NCBI GenBank assembly: GCA_031271555.1
Contig: JAISVN010000126.1
Location: forward strand, 1-6,978
DNA length: 6,978 nt
Source of the DNA: Candidatus Methanoplasma sp.
GTDB taxonomy: Archaea; Thermoplasmatota; Thermoplasmata; Methanomassiliicoccales; Methanomethylophilaceae
Reading direction: 5' to 3'
Part shown: positions 1 to 6,287 of the stretch, one piece after another
Layout: the number at the start of each line of letters is the position of its first letter
Numbering within the stretch: position 1 is the first letter of the stretch
Notes under the pieces: model-generated
Seen by the model: only the letters and a program-made list of their open reading frames with translations
What the model was told of the DNA's origin: nothing
Database searches by the model: none
Program-made: the position numbers and the translations under genes

Positions 1-1166
1 CCCACCGATCTCGAAGTGCCGGTATAGATCTTGCCGTCTTTCTCATCCACATTCGCATAGAATACCTCGGCGCCGCAGTTGCGGACGCCTTCTTCATCGA
101 TGAACAGCTCATTCCCGGATACGGGGTTGGTTCCGTACCCTTTCGGAACAACATATTTGCAGACCGTGGCGAGGTTCTTGAATTTGACATCTTCCTTGAG
201 TTTGCCGGCCGACATGTCTCGGATGATCGTGGCAAAATCGCTCTCCAGTATGGACAGGACATTCATGGCCTCAGGGTCGCCGAATCTGGCATTGATCTCT
301 ATGATCTTGGGGCCTGTTTTGGTAAGCATGAACTGGCCGTACATGGGGCCGCGGTAAGGACAACCCTCCTCGCTCATGGCATCAACGATGCTTTTCAGGA
401 TCTCAAGTGCTTTGGCCCTTACTTCATTAGAAACAAAAGGAAGCAGATGATCAGCATCTGAATAGGACCCCATTCCGCCTGTGTTCGGCCCGACATCCCC
501 TTCTTCTGCCCGTTTATGGTCCTGTACCAAAGGCATCGGGGCTATGTGCTTGCCATCGACAAAGATCATCTGTGTGAATTCTTCACCCACGGCCTTCTCT
601 TCGATCACGACGCCTTCCGAGCCTCCTGCCCCTCCGTTGAGGATCTCATTCACGTACGCCATCGTCTCTTCGTGGTTCATCAGGTGCTCCCCTTGGACCT
701 TTACGCCCTTGCCGCCCGTAAGCCCGACAGGTTTGACGACGATCTCCGTTTTGAGCGTCTTGAGATACCTCTCAGCCTCTGCAGGGTCCTTAAAGACCGC
801 ATATCCGAGGTTCCCTTCGATGTTGTATTTGGAAACGAGCTCCCTCATGAATGATTTGGACGTCTCTATCCTCGCAGCGTCCTTCGTAGGCGCTGCACAG
901 TTGACACCTATGTGTTCCAGTGCATCCACCAGCCCCATCTCCAAAGGAGCTTCGGGGCCTATGAACGCATAGCCTACCTCGTGTTCTATCGCAAACTCGC
1001 ATATGTCGTCCACGAGCGTTTCGTTGATAATTTTGTATGCCTTTGCCCTTCTTATTATGCCGGGATTGGCATTTTTCATTACGGAATATATCTCGACACC
1101 GGAACGGTACAGAGCCTCCACGGCCGCATGTTCCCTTCCTCCGCCGCCAACAGTCATGATCCTCAT
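1..1166 (-). CDS. purD: Phosphoribosylamine-glycine ligase (GAR synthetase), C-terminus cut by window edge
   Basis: This enzyme joins 5-phosphoribosylamine and glycine with ATP to make glycinamide ribonucleotide, the second step of de novo purine synthesis, in the cytoplasm. My minus-strand translation gives 388 complete codons with no internal stop. Family landmarks occur in order: the N-terminal GGGGREHA at residues 7-14, NPG at 34-36, GPEAPL at 70-75, the ATP-grasp segment VVKPVGLTGGKGV at about 143-155, GPNTGGMGSYS at 227-237, and the metal/ATP-binding EINARFGDPEA at 290-300, where E290 and N292 are the likely metal ligands. Archaeal PurD proteins are about 430 residues, so roughly 40-50 are missing beyond the left edge. 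The start at 1166 is preferred over the in-frame ATG at 1157 because a GGTGA ribosome binding site sits 4 nt upstream of it. It lies 10 nt downstream of hypB on the same strand, so the two are probably cotranscribed. Confidence 0.95.
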   Translation of the reverse strand, partial: MRIMTVGGGGREHAAVEALYRSGVEIYSVMKNANPGIIRRAKAYKIINETLVDDICEFAIEHEVGYAFIGPEAPLEMGLVDALEHIGVNCAAPTKDAARIETSKSFMRELVSKYNIEGNLGYAVFKDPAEAERYLKTLKTEIVVKPVGLTGGKGVKVQGEHLMNHEETMAYVNEILNGGAGGSEGVVIEEKAVGEEFTQMIFVDGKHIAPMPLVQDHKRAEEGDVGPNTGGMGSYSDADHLLPFVSNEVRAKALEILKSIVDAMSEEGCPYRGPMYGQFMLTKTGPKIIEINARFGDPEAMNVLSILESDFATIIRDMSAGKLKEDVKFKNLATVCKYVVPKGYGTNPVSGNELFIDEEGVRNCGAEVFYANVDEKDGKIYTGTSRSV

Positions 1167-1170
1167 GATA

Positions 1171-1175
1171 TCACC
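1171..1175 (-). promoter_or_regulatory. Ribosome binding site of purD
   Basis: On the minus strand this reads GGTGA, complementary to the archaeal 16S 3' end, and lies 4 nt before the ATG at 1166. It sits inside the 10-nt gap after the hypB stop codon, so purD can be translated from a shared transcript. It supports the 1166 start. Confidence 0.6.
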
Positions 1176-1176
1176 T

Positions 1177-1827
1177 TCAGAGTCCCAGCATGGCGATTAT
1201 CTCGTCCATGCCCTCTTCAGTTCTTGTGCTGCATGTATACATGTTCTTCAGTCCTCCGGTGAGTTTCCTGTAGTCCCCGATGATTACTTCCGGGTCGACT
1301 CCGACCGCATCCGCGATGTCTATTTTATTCAAAACCGCTATATCCGAATGCAGGAAAATATCGTGATGTTTTCTCACCATGTCGTCGCCTTCCGTCGTTG
1401 ATATCACGACCACCCTGTAATCCGCTCCGAGCGGGAAATCCGCAGGGCATACCAGGTTGCCGACATTCTCTATGAAGATCACGTCGTACTTGTCCAAGTC
1501 CATACTGTCAAGGCTTTTCTTTACTAGGTTCGCATCAAGGTGACACTCGTGGCCGGTGTTGCAGTTGACCGCATCCAGGCCGGATTCCTTCATCCTTTTC
1601 TGGTCATCCTCTCCGGTCACGTCCCCCGCTATTGCGCACACTCTGAGGCCTTTATTTCTCATTCGTTCGGCCATTTTGATTATGAGGGAGGTCTTCCCGG
1701 ACCCGATAGAGCCCATGAGCTCTATCGCTCTGATGCCATGCCCTTTCAGTAAGCGATAGTTGGAGTTTGCTATCTTGTTGTTCTCCCTGAGAACATCATA
1801 CTCCATCCCCACTTGGACGATGTGCAT
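1177..1827 (-). CDS. hypB: Hydrogenase nickel incorporation GTPase HypB
   Basis: HypB is a SIMIBI-class GTPase that, usually with HypA, delivers nickel to the large subunit of [NiFe] hydrogenases. The 216-residue protein has the P-loop GSIGSGKT at residues 39-46, the switch-region stretch AGDVTGEDD at about 67-75, STTEGDD at 143-149, and the guanine-specificity motif NKID at 167-170. The G-domain metal site is intact: C95 and H96 in GHECHLD, and C127 in GNLVCPADF. From memory of the family, these match the numbering of Methanocaldococcus jannaschii HypB. It has no His-rich nickel-storage stretch and no N-terminal CCxxPC motif, as in other archaeal HypB. The start at 1827 is supported because the protein begins MHIVQVG, like the MHLVG start of the M. 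jannaschii protein. No Shine-Dalgarno precedes the ATG, and a TATA-like box about 24 nt upstream suggests a leaderless message. hypA is not adjacent. Confidence 0.95.
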   Translation of the reverse strand: MHIVQVGMEYDVLRENNKIANSNYRLLKGHGIRAIELMGSIGSGKTSLIIKMAERMRNKGLRVCAIAGDVTGEDDQKRMKESGLDAVNCNTGHECHLDANLVKKSLDSMDLDKYDVIFIENVGNLVCPADFPLGADYRVVVISTTEGDDMVRKHHDIFLHSDIAVLNKIDIADAVGVDPEVIIGDYRKLTGGLKNMYTCSTRTEEGMDEIIAMLGL

Positions 1828-1846
1828 GAGGGTGGGATGCGTTCTA

Positions 1847-1856
1847 TGATAAAAAC
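1847..1856 (-). promoter_or_regulatory. Candidate TATA box for hypB-purD
   Basis: The minus strand reads GTTTTTATCA here. Its centre is about 24 nt upstream of the hypB ATG. Archaeal TATA boxes sit about 26 nt before the transcription start, so initiation would fall at or next to the ATG. That agrees with the absence of a Shine-Dalgarno sequence and points to a leaderless transcript. Confidence 0.45.
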
Positions 1857-1861
1857 ACTAT

Positions 1862-1870
1862 CCTTATACG
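1862..1870 (+). promoter_or_regulatory. Candidate TATA box for gatD-gatE
   Basis: CCTTATACG contains a TTATAC core centred about 35 nt before the gatD ATG, which would give a leader of roughly 9 nt. The more A-rich stretch TATGATAAAA at about 1845-1854 is an alternative and would give a leader near 25 nt that includes the GTGAG ribosome binding site. The sequence alone does not decide between them. Confidence 0.35.
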
Positions 1871-1871
1871 T

Positions 1872-1897
1872 AAGTGAGCATTACACCGAAGTGAGCA
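1872..1897 (+). repeat. 9-bp direct repeat AAGTGAGCA, two copies
   Basis: AAGTGAGCA occurs at 1872-1880 and again at 1889-1897, start to start 17 bp apart, just before the gatD start codon. The second copy carries the probable gatD ribosome binding site (GTGAG, 5 nt before the ATG). The first lies just after the candidate TATA box. It could be a repressor operator, a duplicated ribosome binding site, or chance. Confidence 0.5.
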
Positions 1898-1900
1898 GCA

Positions 1901-3199
1901 ATGAGCTATTCCATATCCATTTCCAAGCGGTTGGAGGCCATCGGAGCCAAGGAAGGTTCCAGACTCTCGGTGGCGTCCAGAGGGAAGACATTTGTGGGAA
2001 CGCTTATGCCACATCACGAGTTCAGCGGAGAAGATATCATCATTCTCAAACTGAGCAGCGGATACAATATAGGCATCCGGATACTCGAGGATTCTGACAT
2101 AAAGGTTCTGGGACAACCTGCCCCTGTTTTGAAGAGAGACATACTTCTTGAAAAGAAAGCAGGGCTTCCGAATATAACGATCATCGGGACAGGAGGGACG
2201 ATATCATCCGCCGCAGACCCGAAGACCGGGGCCATGCAGCCTCAGCATTCGTCGGCAGAGTTTGTGAGCGGCATCCAGGAGATCACGGACATCGCCAACA
2301 TAACCGTGAAAGCGGCCATGGCGATATTCTCCGAGAACATGAACGCAGACCGCTGGAAAGATCTGGCCGAGGCGGTAGCGGAAGAGATGAACAACGGTGC
2401 GGACGGAGTGGTGATAATGCACGGCACGGATACCATGGGATATACGGCATCGGCACTGTCATTCATGCTCGGGGATGTTCCGAAACCGGTCGTACTGGTC
2501 GGGGCGCAGAGGTCTCCAGACAGACCGTCATCCGACGCCCCGTCCAACATGACCGCAGCGGTAAGGTTCTGCGCCAAGGGCGGAGCGGCGGGAGTGTTCG
2601 TCGTAATGCACGAGGCCTTGGGCGACGACTCCTTCGCTGTGCATCTCGGAACTAGAGCGAGGAAGATGCACACATCCAGAAGGGATGCGTTCAAGAGTCC
2701 GAACACAGGCCCGTTCGCTGTAATGGACAAAGACGGCAATACGACATTCAAGATGGAAGGAAGGGCTGTTTCCGAAGGGAAAGCGGCAGCGGCGACGAAG
2801 ATGGAGAAGGCAGTAACGCTGATCCAATACTATCCCGGAATGGACCCCAAACTTTTCGAAGATGTGATCATGAAAAGCAAAGGGATCGTGATATCGGGAA
2901 CGGGACTGGGACATGTGGGAAGCGACATGATACCGCTGATAAGGAAAGCCGTTGCCGGCGGAACAATCGTAGTGGCCGCATCCCAGTGTACAGAAGGCAC
3001 AACGAGCCTGAACGTCTATTCGACGGGAAGGGAAATGCTTTCTGCAGGAGTGATAACGGTCCAGGACATGCTTCCTGAGACCGCATACGTCAAGCTCATG
3101 TGGGCTTTGGCGAATTCGGATGACACGGACGAAGCGAAGAGGTTGATGATGACCCCGCTTGCAAACGAGATGAGCGGAAGGAGGGTAGCCGATGTCTGA
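1901..3199 (+). CDS. gatD: Glutamyl-tRNA(Gln) amidotransferase subunit D
   Basis: GatD is the L-asparaginase-like subunit of the archaeal amidotransferase. It hydrolyses glutamine, and the ammonia released is channelled to GatE, which amidates Glu-tRNAGln. At 432 residues it has the usual length. Residues 1-85 form the small N-terminal domain typical of GatD and absent from plain asparaginases. The asparaginase-type core follows, with the nucleophile motif IGTGGTI (T100), the second catalytic motif HGTDTM (T176, D177) and the catalytic lysine K255 in TRARKMHTSRRDAFKSPN, so all four expected catalytic residues are present. The ATG at 1901 has GTGAG 5 nt upstream. Its last 8 nt overlap gatE, which implies translational coupling and matched subunit amounts. 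A stand-alone asparaginase is excluded by the N-terminal domain and by the gatE neighbour. Confidence 0.97.
   Translation: MSYSISISKRLEAIGAKEGSRLSVASRGKTFVGTLMPHHEFSGEDIIILKLSSGYNIGIRILEDSDIKVLGQPAPVLKRDILLEKKAGLPNITIIGTGGTISSAADPKTGAMQPQHSSAEFVSGIQEITDIANITVKAAMAIFSENMNADRWKDLAEAVAEEMNNGADGVVIMHGTDTMGYTASALSFMLGDVPKPVVLVGAQRSPDRPSSDAPSNMTAAVRFCAKGGAAGVFVVMHEALGDDSFAVHLGTRARKMHTSRRDAFKSPNTGPFAVMDKDGNTTFKMEGRAVSEGKAAAATKMEKAVTLIQYYPGMDPKLFEDVIMKSKGIVISGTGLGHVGSDMIPLIRKAVAGGTIVVAASQCTEGTTSLNVYSTGREMLSAGVITVQDMLPETAYVKLMWALANSDDTDEAKRLMMTPLANEMSGRRVADV
3180..3184 (+). promoter_or_regulatory. Ribosome binding site of gatE, inside gatD
   Basis: A strong GGAGG lies within the last codons of gatD, 7 nt before the gatE ATG at 3192. 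It fixes the gatE start and shows that gatE can be initiated while gatD translation is ending. Confidence 0.75.
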
Positions 3200-5039
3200 G
3201 AGGGAGCTTACATGTGGTATCGAGATACACCAGCAGCTGGATACTAAGAAACTGTTCTGCAACTGCGAGAGCACCCTCTGCGATGAGGGATACGGTGCTG
3301 TATACAGGAAACTGAGGCCGACCGTCAGCGAGCTCGGAGAGATGGATAAGGCCGCGCTCGTGCAGCACGGAAAGGATGTTTTCTTCACCTATCAGTCCTG
3401 CAAAGGCTCATCCTGTCTAGGAGAATTGGACGAGGAGCCGCCGGGACCGCTGAACAAGGATGCGATGGAGACCGCACTGACATTCTCGACGATGATCAAC
3501 GCCGATATGATCGACGAGGTCCACTACATGAGGAAGATGGCCATAGACGGCTCCAACACGAGCGGTTTCCAAAGGACCGCACTGTTCTCCACAGGCGGAT
3601 ACGTCGAGGTCGGAGGCAAGAAGATAGGCATACTCTCGGTGTGTCTGGAAGAGGATTCCGCAAGGAAGGTCGAAGCCACTGCGGAAGAGACGGTCTACCG
3701 CATGGACAGACTGGGAGTTCCGCTGATCGAGGTCGCAACGGCCCCGGACATGGAGACCCCCGAGGAAGTAATGGAGGTCGCATTGAAGATCGGGAATATC
3801 TTCAGGGCCACAAAGAGGGTCAAGCGCGGGATCGGAACGATACGCGAGGACCTCAACATCTCGATCCCGGGCGGAGCAAGGGTGGAGATAAAAGGTGCCC
3901 AAGAACTGAGGCTTCTCCCGGATTACGTAAGGAATGAGATGGAAAGGCAGAAGATGCTCATACGTGTAAAAGACATCCTGATCCAGAGGGGAGTGGGACC
4001 TTCCGAATTCTCACTGGAGGATGTGACCGAGATGTTCTCGAAGAGCGCATCAAAGGTAATCAAAGGAGCGCTAGCCGAAAAGGGAAAGGTCATTGCCGTT
4101 AAACTCCCGGGATTCGCCGGGCTTCTGAACGGAGACAACGGAAAACTAAGGCTCGGGTCCGAGATGGCGCAGTATGCCAGGACCAGAGGGGTAAAGGGGA
4201 TATTCCATTCCGACGAACTCCCTAACTACGGCATCGAGCAGGAATACGTAGATTCGCTGAAAGCCCACTTCGGTCTATCATCGGAGGATGCGTTCGTAAT
4301 ATGCGCCGCAAAGGAGAAAAGGGCCGTAGATGCGCTCAGAGTATCCGTTGAGAGGGCTAACCAAGCCATCATAGGCGTGCCGAACGAGACCAGGGATCCC
4401 CTGCCTGACGGCACAACGAGATATTCCAGACCCCTTCCGGGTGCGGCCAGGATGTATCCGGAGACGGATGTGCCGCCGATATCGATAACCGATGATATGC
4501 TTGACCGCATAAGGAACAACCTGCCGGAGTTCCCGGAGGAGATCGCGAAGAGGCTTGTATCCACATACGGCATAAACGCCCAGCAGGCGAACCAGATAGT
4601 AAGGCAGGGACGCGATGAACTGTTCGTAAAGATATCCGAAGAGACAGGGATGGCCGGCATAGCGGCGACACTGATAACGACGGCATATGCGGAACTCGAC
4701 CCTCATGCAATACCAGACGAGAGGATGCTTGAGACATTCAGGCTTCTGAAAGCGAACAGGTTCTCTAAAGAGGCACTGCCGTCAATACTCAAAGAGCTGG
4801 CCGGCGGTTCGGATGTCGAAGGTGCAATATGCAAGCTTGGGCTTGAAGCGGTGGGCTGCGACGAAGCGTCGGAGATGATAGCAAAGATAGTCAAAGAGCG
4901 CGAGGATTTCGTGAGATCGAAAGGCCTCGATGCCATAGGCCCCCTAATGGGGCCGGTAATGGCGGCGCTGAGGGGAAAGATCGACGGTAAACAGGCGAAT
5001 GACCTGCTCGCTGCGGAGATAAAGAAACTCATAGGCTGA
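3192..5039 (+). CDS. gatE: Glutamyl-tRNA(Gln) amidotransferase subunit E
   Basis: GatE binds Glu-tRNAGln, activates the glutamyl carboxylate with ATP and amidates it using ammonia from GatD. The 615 residues match the family length. The N-terminal GatB-like cradle (about 1-265) opens with CGIEIHQQLDTKKLFCNC at 8-25 and carries EPPGPLN at 82-88, IDGSNTSGFQRT at 118-129, YVEV at 137-140 and LEEDSARK at 152-159. Between about 270 and 420 lies the insertion that marks GatE rather than GatB, the AspRS-like GAD domain, with LGSEMAQYAR at 321-330 and GIFHSDELPNYGI at 336-348. The helical, YqeY-like tRNA-binding tail spans about 435-615 and contains GPLMGPVMAALRGKIDGK. Cysteines 8, 23, 25 and 30 cluster near the N-terminus. 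It overlaps gatD by 8 nt upstream. Its final 11 nt overlap the convergent methyltransferase gene, so any terminator must lie inside that gene. Confidence 0.97.
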   Translation: MSERELTCGIEIHQQLDTKKLFCNCESTLCDEGYGAVYRKLRPTVSELGEMDKAALVQHGKDVFFTYQSCKGSSCLGELDEEPPGPLNKDAMETALTFSTMINADMIDEVHYMRKMAIDGSNTSGFQRTALFSTGGYVEVGGKKIGILSVCLEEDSARKVEATAEETVYRMDRLGVPLIEVATAPDMETPEEVMEVALKIGNIFRATKRVKRGIGTIREDLNISIPGGARVEIKGAQELRLLPDYVRNEMERQKMLIRVKDILIQRGVGPSEFSLEDVTEMFSKSASKVIKGALAEKGKVIAVKLPGFAGLLNGDNGKLRLGSEMAQYARTRGVKGIFHSDELPNYGIEQEYVDSLKAHFGLSSEDAFVICAAKEKRAVDALRVSVERANQAIIGVPNETRDPLPDGTTRYSRPLPGAARMYPETDVPPISITDDMLDRIRNNLPEFPEEIAKRLVSTYGINAQQANQIVRQGRDELFVKISEETGMAGIAATLITTAYAELDPHAIPDERMLETFRLLKANRFSKEALPSILKELAGGSDVEGAICKLGLEAVGCDEASEMIAKIVKEREDFVRSKGLDAIGPLMGPVMAALRGKIDGKQANDLLAAEIKKLIG

Positions 5040-5595
5040 TCTCAAGGACACTCAGCTTCTCGAAGAATAAGGGAAGTTCCGCAAGCGTCCTCACTTCATG
5101 CCCTTCCAGGGCGGATGCCAAAGCACCCTGGTCCATCAGAGATGATACAACGACGATAAGCCTTCCGCCTGGAAGAAAATGCTCCGGTGCGCCGGATATC
5201 AGGCCCGGGAGCGGGCCGAGGCCGTCCTCTCCGCCGGACCATGCAAGTGCCAGATCTCCCTCCTCTTTTACAGGCAGATATGGTAGATTGAAGATTATGG
5301 TGTCGAATTCCCCCAGGATATTCGAATAAAGGTTGGTCTCGACGATGGTAGCACTCAGACCGTTAAGCTCGAAGTTCCTTTTTGTCAAAGCCACCGCTTT
5401 TTTGTTGATATCGCCGCATGTGACGATGCCGCCGTTCGAAGCACAATGTATCGATACAACTCCTGAACCGCACCCTATTTCCAGCACTTTTTCTCCTTGG
5501 CGGATGTCAAAGGATTCTATCAGAAGGATGCTGTCGTCCGACGGAGGATAAACGTCTTCATCCGTCTCGACCATGAATTTCGAATCGTATCTCAT
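5029..5595 (-). CDS. HemK2/Mtq2-type SAM-dependent methyltransferase (probable release-factor glutamine methylase)
   Basis: This is a small class I methyltransferase of the archaeal HemK-related group. Characterised relatives (eukaryotic Mtq2/N6AMT1 and archaeal counterparts) methylate the GGQ glutamine of the class 1 release factor with the partner Trm112; that substrate is inferred here. In the 188-residue form, DEDVYPPSDDSILL at 12-25 matches the family's VYEPAEDTFLL segment. Motif I is EIGCGSGVVS at 39-48, the SAM-ribose acidic residue is D62, and the substrate motif is NLPY at 103-106, where most relatives have NPPY. LAWSGG at 117-122 matches the AAWAGG of human N6AMT1. The frame is open to an ATG at 5646, giving 17 more residues, but those do not resemble the family and lie upstream of a good TATA-like element. 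I therefore chose the ATG at 5595. Its 3' end overlaps gatE by 11 nt, tail to tail. Confidence 0.85.
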   Translation of the reverse strand: MRYDSKFMVETDEDVYPPSDDSILLIESFDIRQGEKVLEIGCGSGVVSIHCASNGGIVTCGDINKKAVALTKRNFELNGLSATIVETNLYSNILGEFDTIIFNLPYLPVKEEGDLALAWSGGEDGLGPLPGLISGAPEHFLPGGRLIVVVSSLMDQGALASALEGHEVRTLAELPLFFEKLSVLEISL

Positions 5596-5620
5596 ACGCG
5601 TCAATAATGCAGTTTCTCTA

Positions 5621-5629
5621 TGAAATAAG
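5621..5629 (-). promoter_or_regulatory. Candidate TATA box for the methyltransferase
   Basis: The minus strand reads CTTATTTCA, centred about 30 nt upstream of the ATG at 5595. That predicts a leader of only a few nucleotides and agrees with the absence of a Shine-Dalgarno sequence. If real, it excludes the longer start at 5646. Confidence 0.4.
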
Positions 5630-5705
5630 CTCTCCGGATGATGCATCGCAATTCGCTGTTCTGAATGTCAAATGAGCAACACTGTTCTAAACTTAACCCG
5701 ATACA

Positions 5706-5710
5706 GGAGG
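5706..5710 (+). promoter_or_regulatory. GGAGG directly before the MBL-fold start codon
   Basis: This is a perfect Shine-Dalgarno core, but only one base separates it from the ATG at 5712, whereas about 5-9 nt is normal. An in-frame stop at 5694-5696 rules out an upstream start with better spacing. Either this motif is not used and the message is near leaderless, or initiation is unusual. Confidence 0.4.
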
Positions 5711-5711
5711 C

Positions 5712-6287
5712 ATGATAAAGCTGGACATACTGGCGATCGGGAGTCTTCAGAAGGCAGAGGACGGCACGATCCTGAGCGCCCATTCCTCATCCGTCCTGAT
5801 AAGAAATGACAACCGGACGATCGTAGTGGACACCAGTACAGAGTACATGAAACCGGCGATGAAGACCTCGTTCAAACAGATAGGCGTATTCCCCAAGGAT
5901 GTCGATACAGTGGTACTGACGCACTACCATCATGATCATATCGGCAACAACGGTATGTTCGAGAACGCGGAGATACTCATGCATCCCGATGAGTGCACTA
6001 ATGTCAAAGGTGCCAAACCCATCGCCGTCGGTGAAGAACTGGCTCCAGGGGTCAGGATAGTCCACACTCCCGGCCACACGATGGGGTCGATAAGCGTATT
6101 CGTAAAAGCGGACCAGAAGTATGTGATAGCCGGAGATGCGATACCTAGGCATGGCAATTACGAGAGGATGGTGCCCCCCGCCGTCAATGTGGATGCGGAG
6201 CTCGCACTGGAAAGTATAAAGAACATAACCCGGTATGCTGATGTTATAGTACCGGGGCACGACCCCCCTTTCTTAGTGAACAGGTGA
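5712..6287 (+). CDS. Small metallo-beta-lactamase-fold hydrolase
   Basis: This 191-residue protein is a minimal MBL-fold metal-dependent hydrolase; its substrate cannot be read from sequence. The full dinuclear metal site is visible: THYHHDH at 70-76 (ligands H71, H73, D75, H76), H122 in HTPGHT, D142 in AGDA, and H183 in PGHD. Residues 1-45 are the expected opening beta strands ending in VVDTST. The short length, with no added C-terminal domain, argues against RNase J/CPSF, flavodiiron and lactonase subfamilies with long inserts. The stretch LTHYHHDHIGNNGMF resembles MBLAC1-like proteins, but this is only suggestive. No signal peptide or membrane segment is seen, so it should be cytoplasmic. 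Its stop shares a base with the next gene's ATG (TGATG), which implies translational coupling. The GGAGG at the start is unusually close. Confidence 0.9.
   Translation: MIKLDILAIGSLQKAEDGTILSAHSSSVLIRNDNRTIVVDTSTEYMKPAMKTSFKQIGVFPKDVDTVVLTHYHHDHIGNNGMFENAEILMHPDECTNVKGAKPIAVGEELAPGVRIVHTPGHTMGSISVFVKADQKYVIAGDAIPRHGNYERMVPPAVNVDAELALESIKNITRYADVIVPGHDPPFLVNR

Larger units (their letters stand above)
1828..1900. promoter_or_regulatory. Divergent promoter region between hypB and gatD
   Basis: These 73 bp are the only non-coding DNA between two genes read in opposite directions, so they must hold the promoters of hypB-purD (leftward) and gatD-gatE (rightward). A+T is higher in 1841-1873 than in the flanking genes. 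Candidate TATA elements for the two directions lie about 15 bp apart, close enough that initiation in one direction could hinder the other. A 9-bp direct repeat overlaps the rightward start region. The assignments are by eye and inferred. Confidence 0.65.
5596..5711. promoter_or_regulatory. Divergent promoter region between the methyltransferase and the MBL-fold gene
   Basis: This 116-bp gap separates divergent genes. It holds a leftward TATA-like element at 5621-5629. A weaker rightward A+T-rich stretch, CTAAACTTAA, sits near 5686-5695, about 22 nt before the MBL start. GGAGG lies next to that start. The 8-bp palindrome GATGCATC at 5640-5647 lies near the middle. If the methyltransferase in fact starts at 5646, the gap shrinks to 65 bp. 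Confidence 0.5.

Noticed and set aside
481..972. Plus-strand open frame of 163 codons
   Set aside because: It lies entirely opposite purD, whose motifs are unambiguous on the minus strand; low-complexity Ser/Pro content and no family resemblance.
1..1166. purD as a truncated pseudogene
   Set aside because: The frame is intact with all motifs in order up to the window edge; the missing C-terminus is only an effect of where the window was cut.
1003..1401. Plus-strand open frame of 132 codons spanning the purD/hypB junction
   Set aside because: Antisense to the start of purD and the 3' half of hypB; no domain and no ribosome binding site seen.
2528..3388. Long minus-strand open frame (286 codons) opposite gatD and the start of gatE
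   Set aside because: It is antisense to two strongly identified genes, its translation is rich in Ser, Arg, His and Cys without any domain, and it spans the gatD-gatE junction. It is a shadow of their codon bias.
4226..4737. Three overlapping minus-strand open frames opposite the GAD and tail regions of gatE
   Set aside because: Several frames being open over the same stretch reflects the G+C-rich codon pattern of gatE, not genes.
4938..4954. GGCCCC/GGGGCC inverted repeat with a 5-nt loop near the 3' end of gatE, possible terminator or attenuator
   Set aside because: It encodes the GatE segment Gly-Pro-Leu-Met-Gly-Pro, which explains the symmetry. No T-run follows, and it is about 85 nt before the stop codon.
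5640..5647. GATGCATC palindrome in the methyltransferase/MBL intergenic region as an operator
   Set aside because: At 8 bp it is short enough to occur by chance, and it does not line up with either candidate TATA box.
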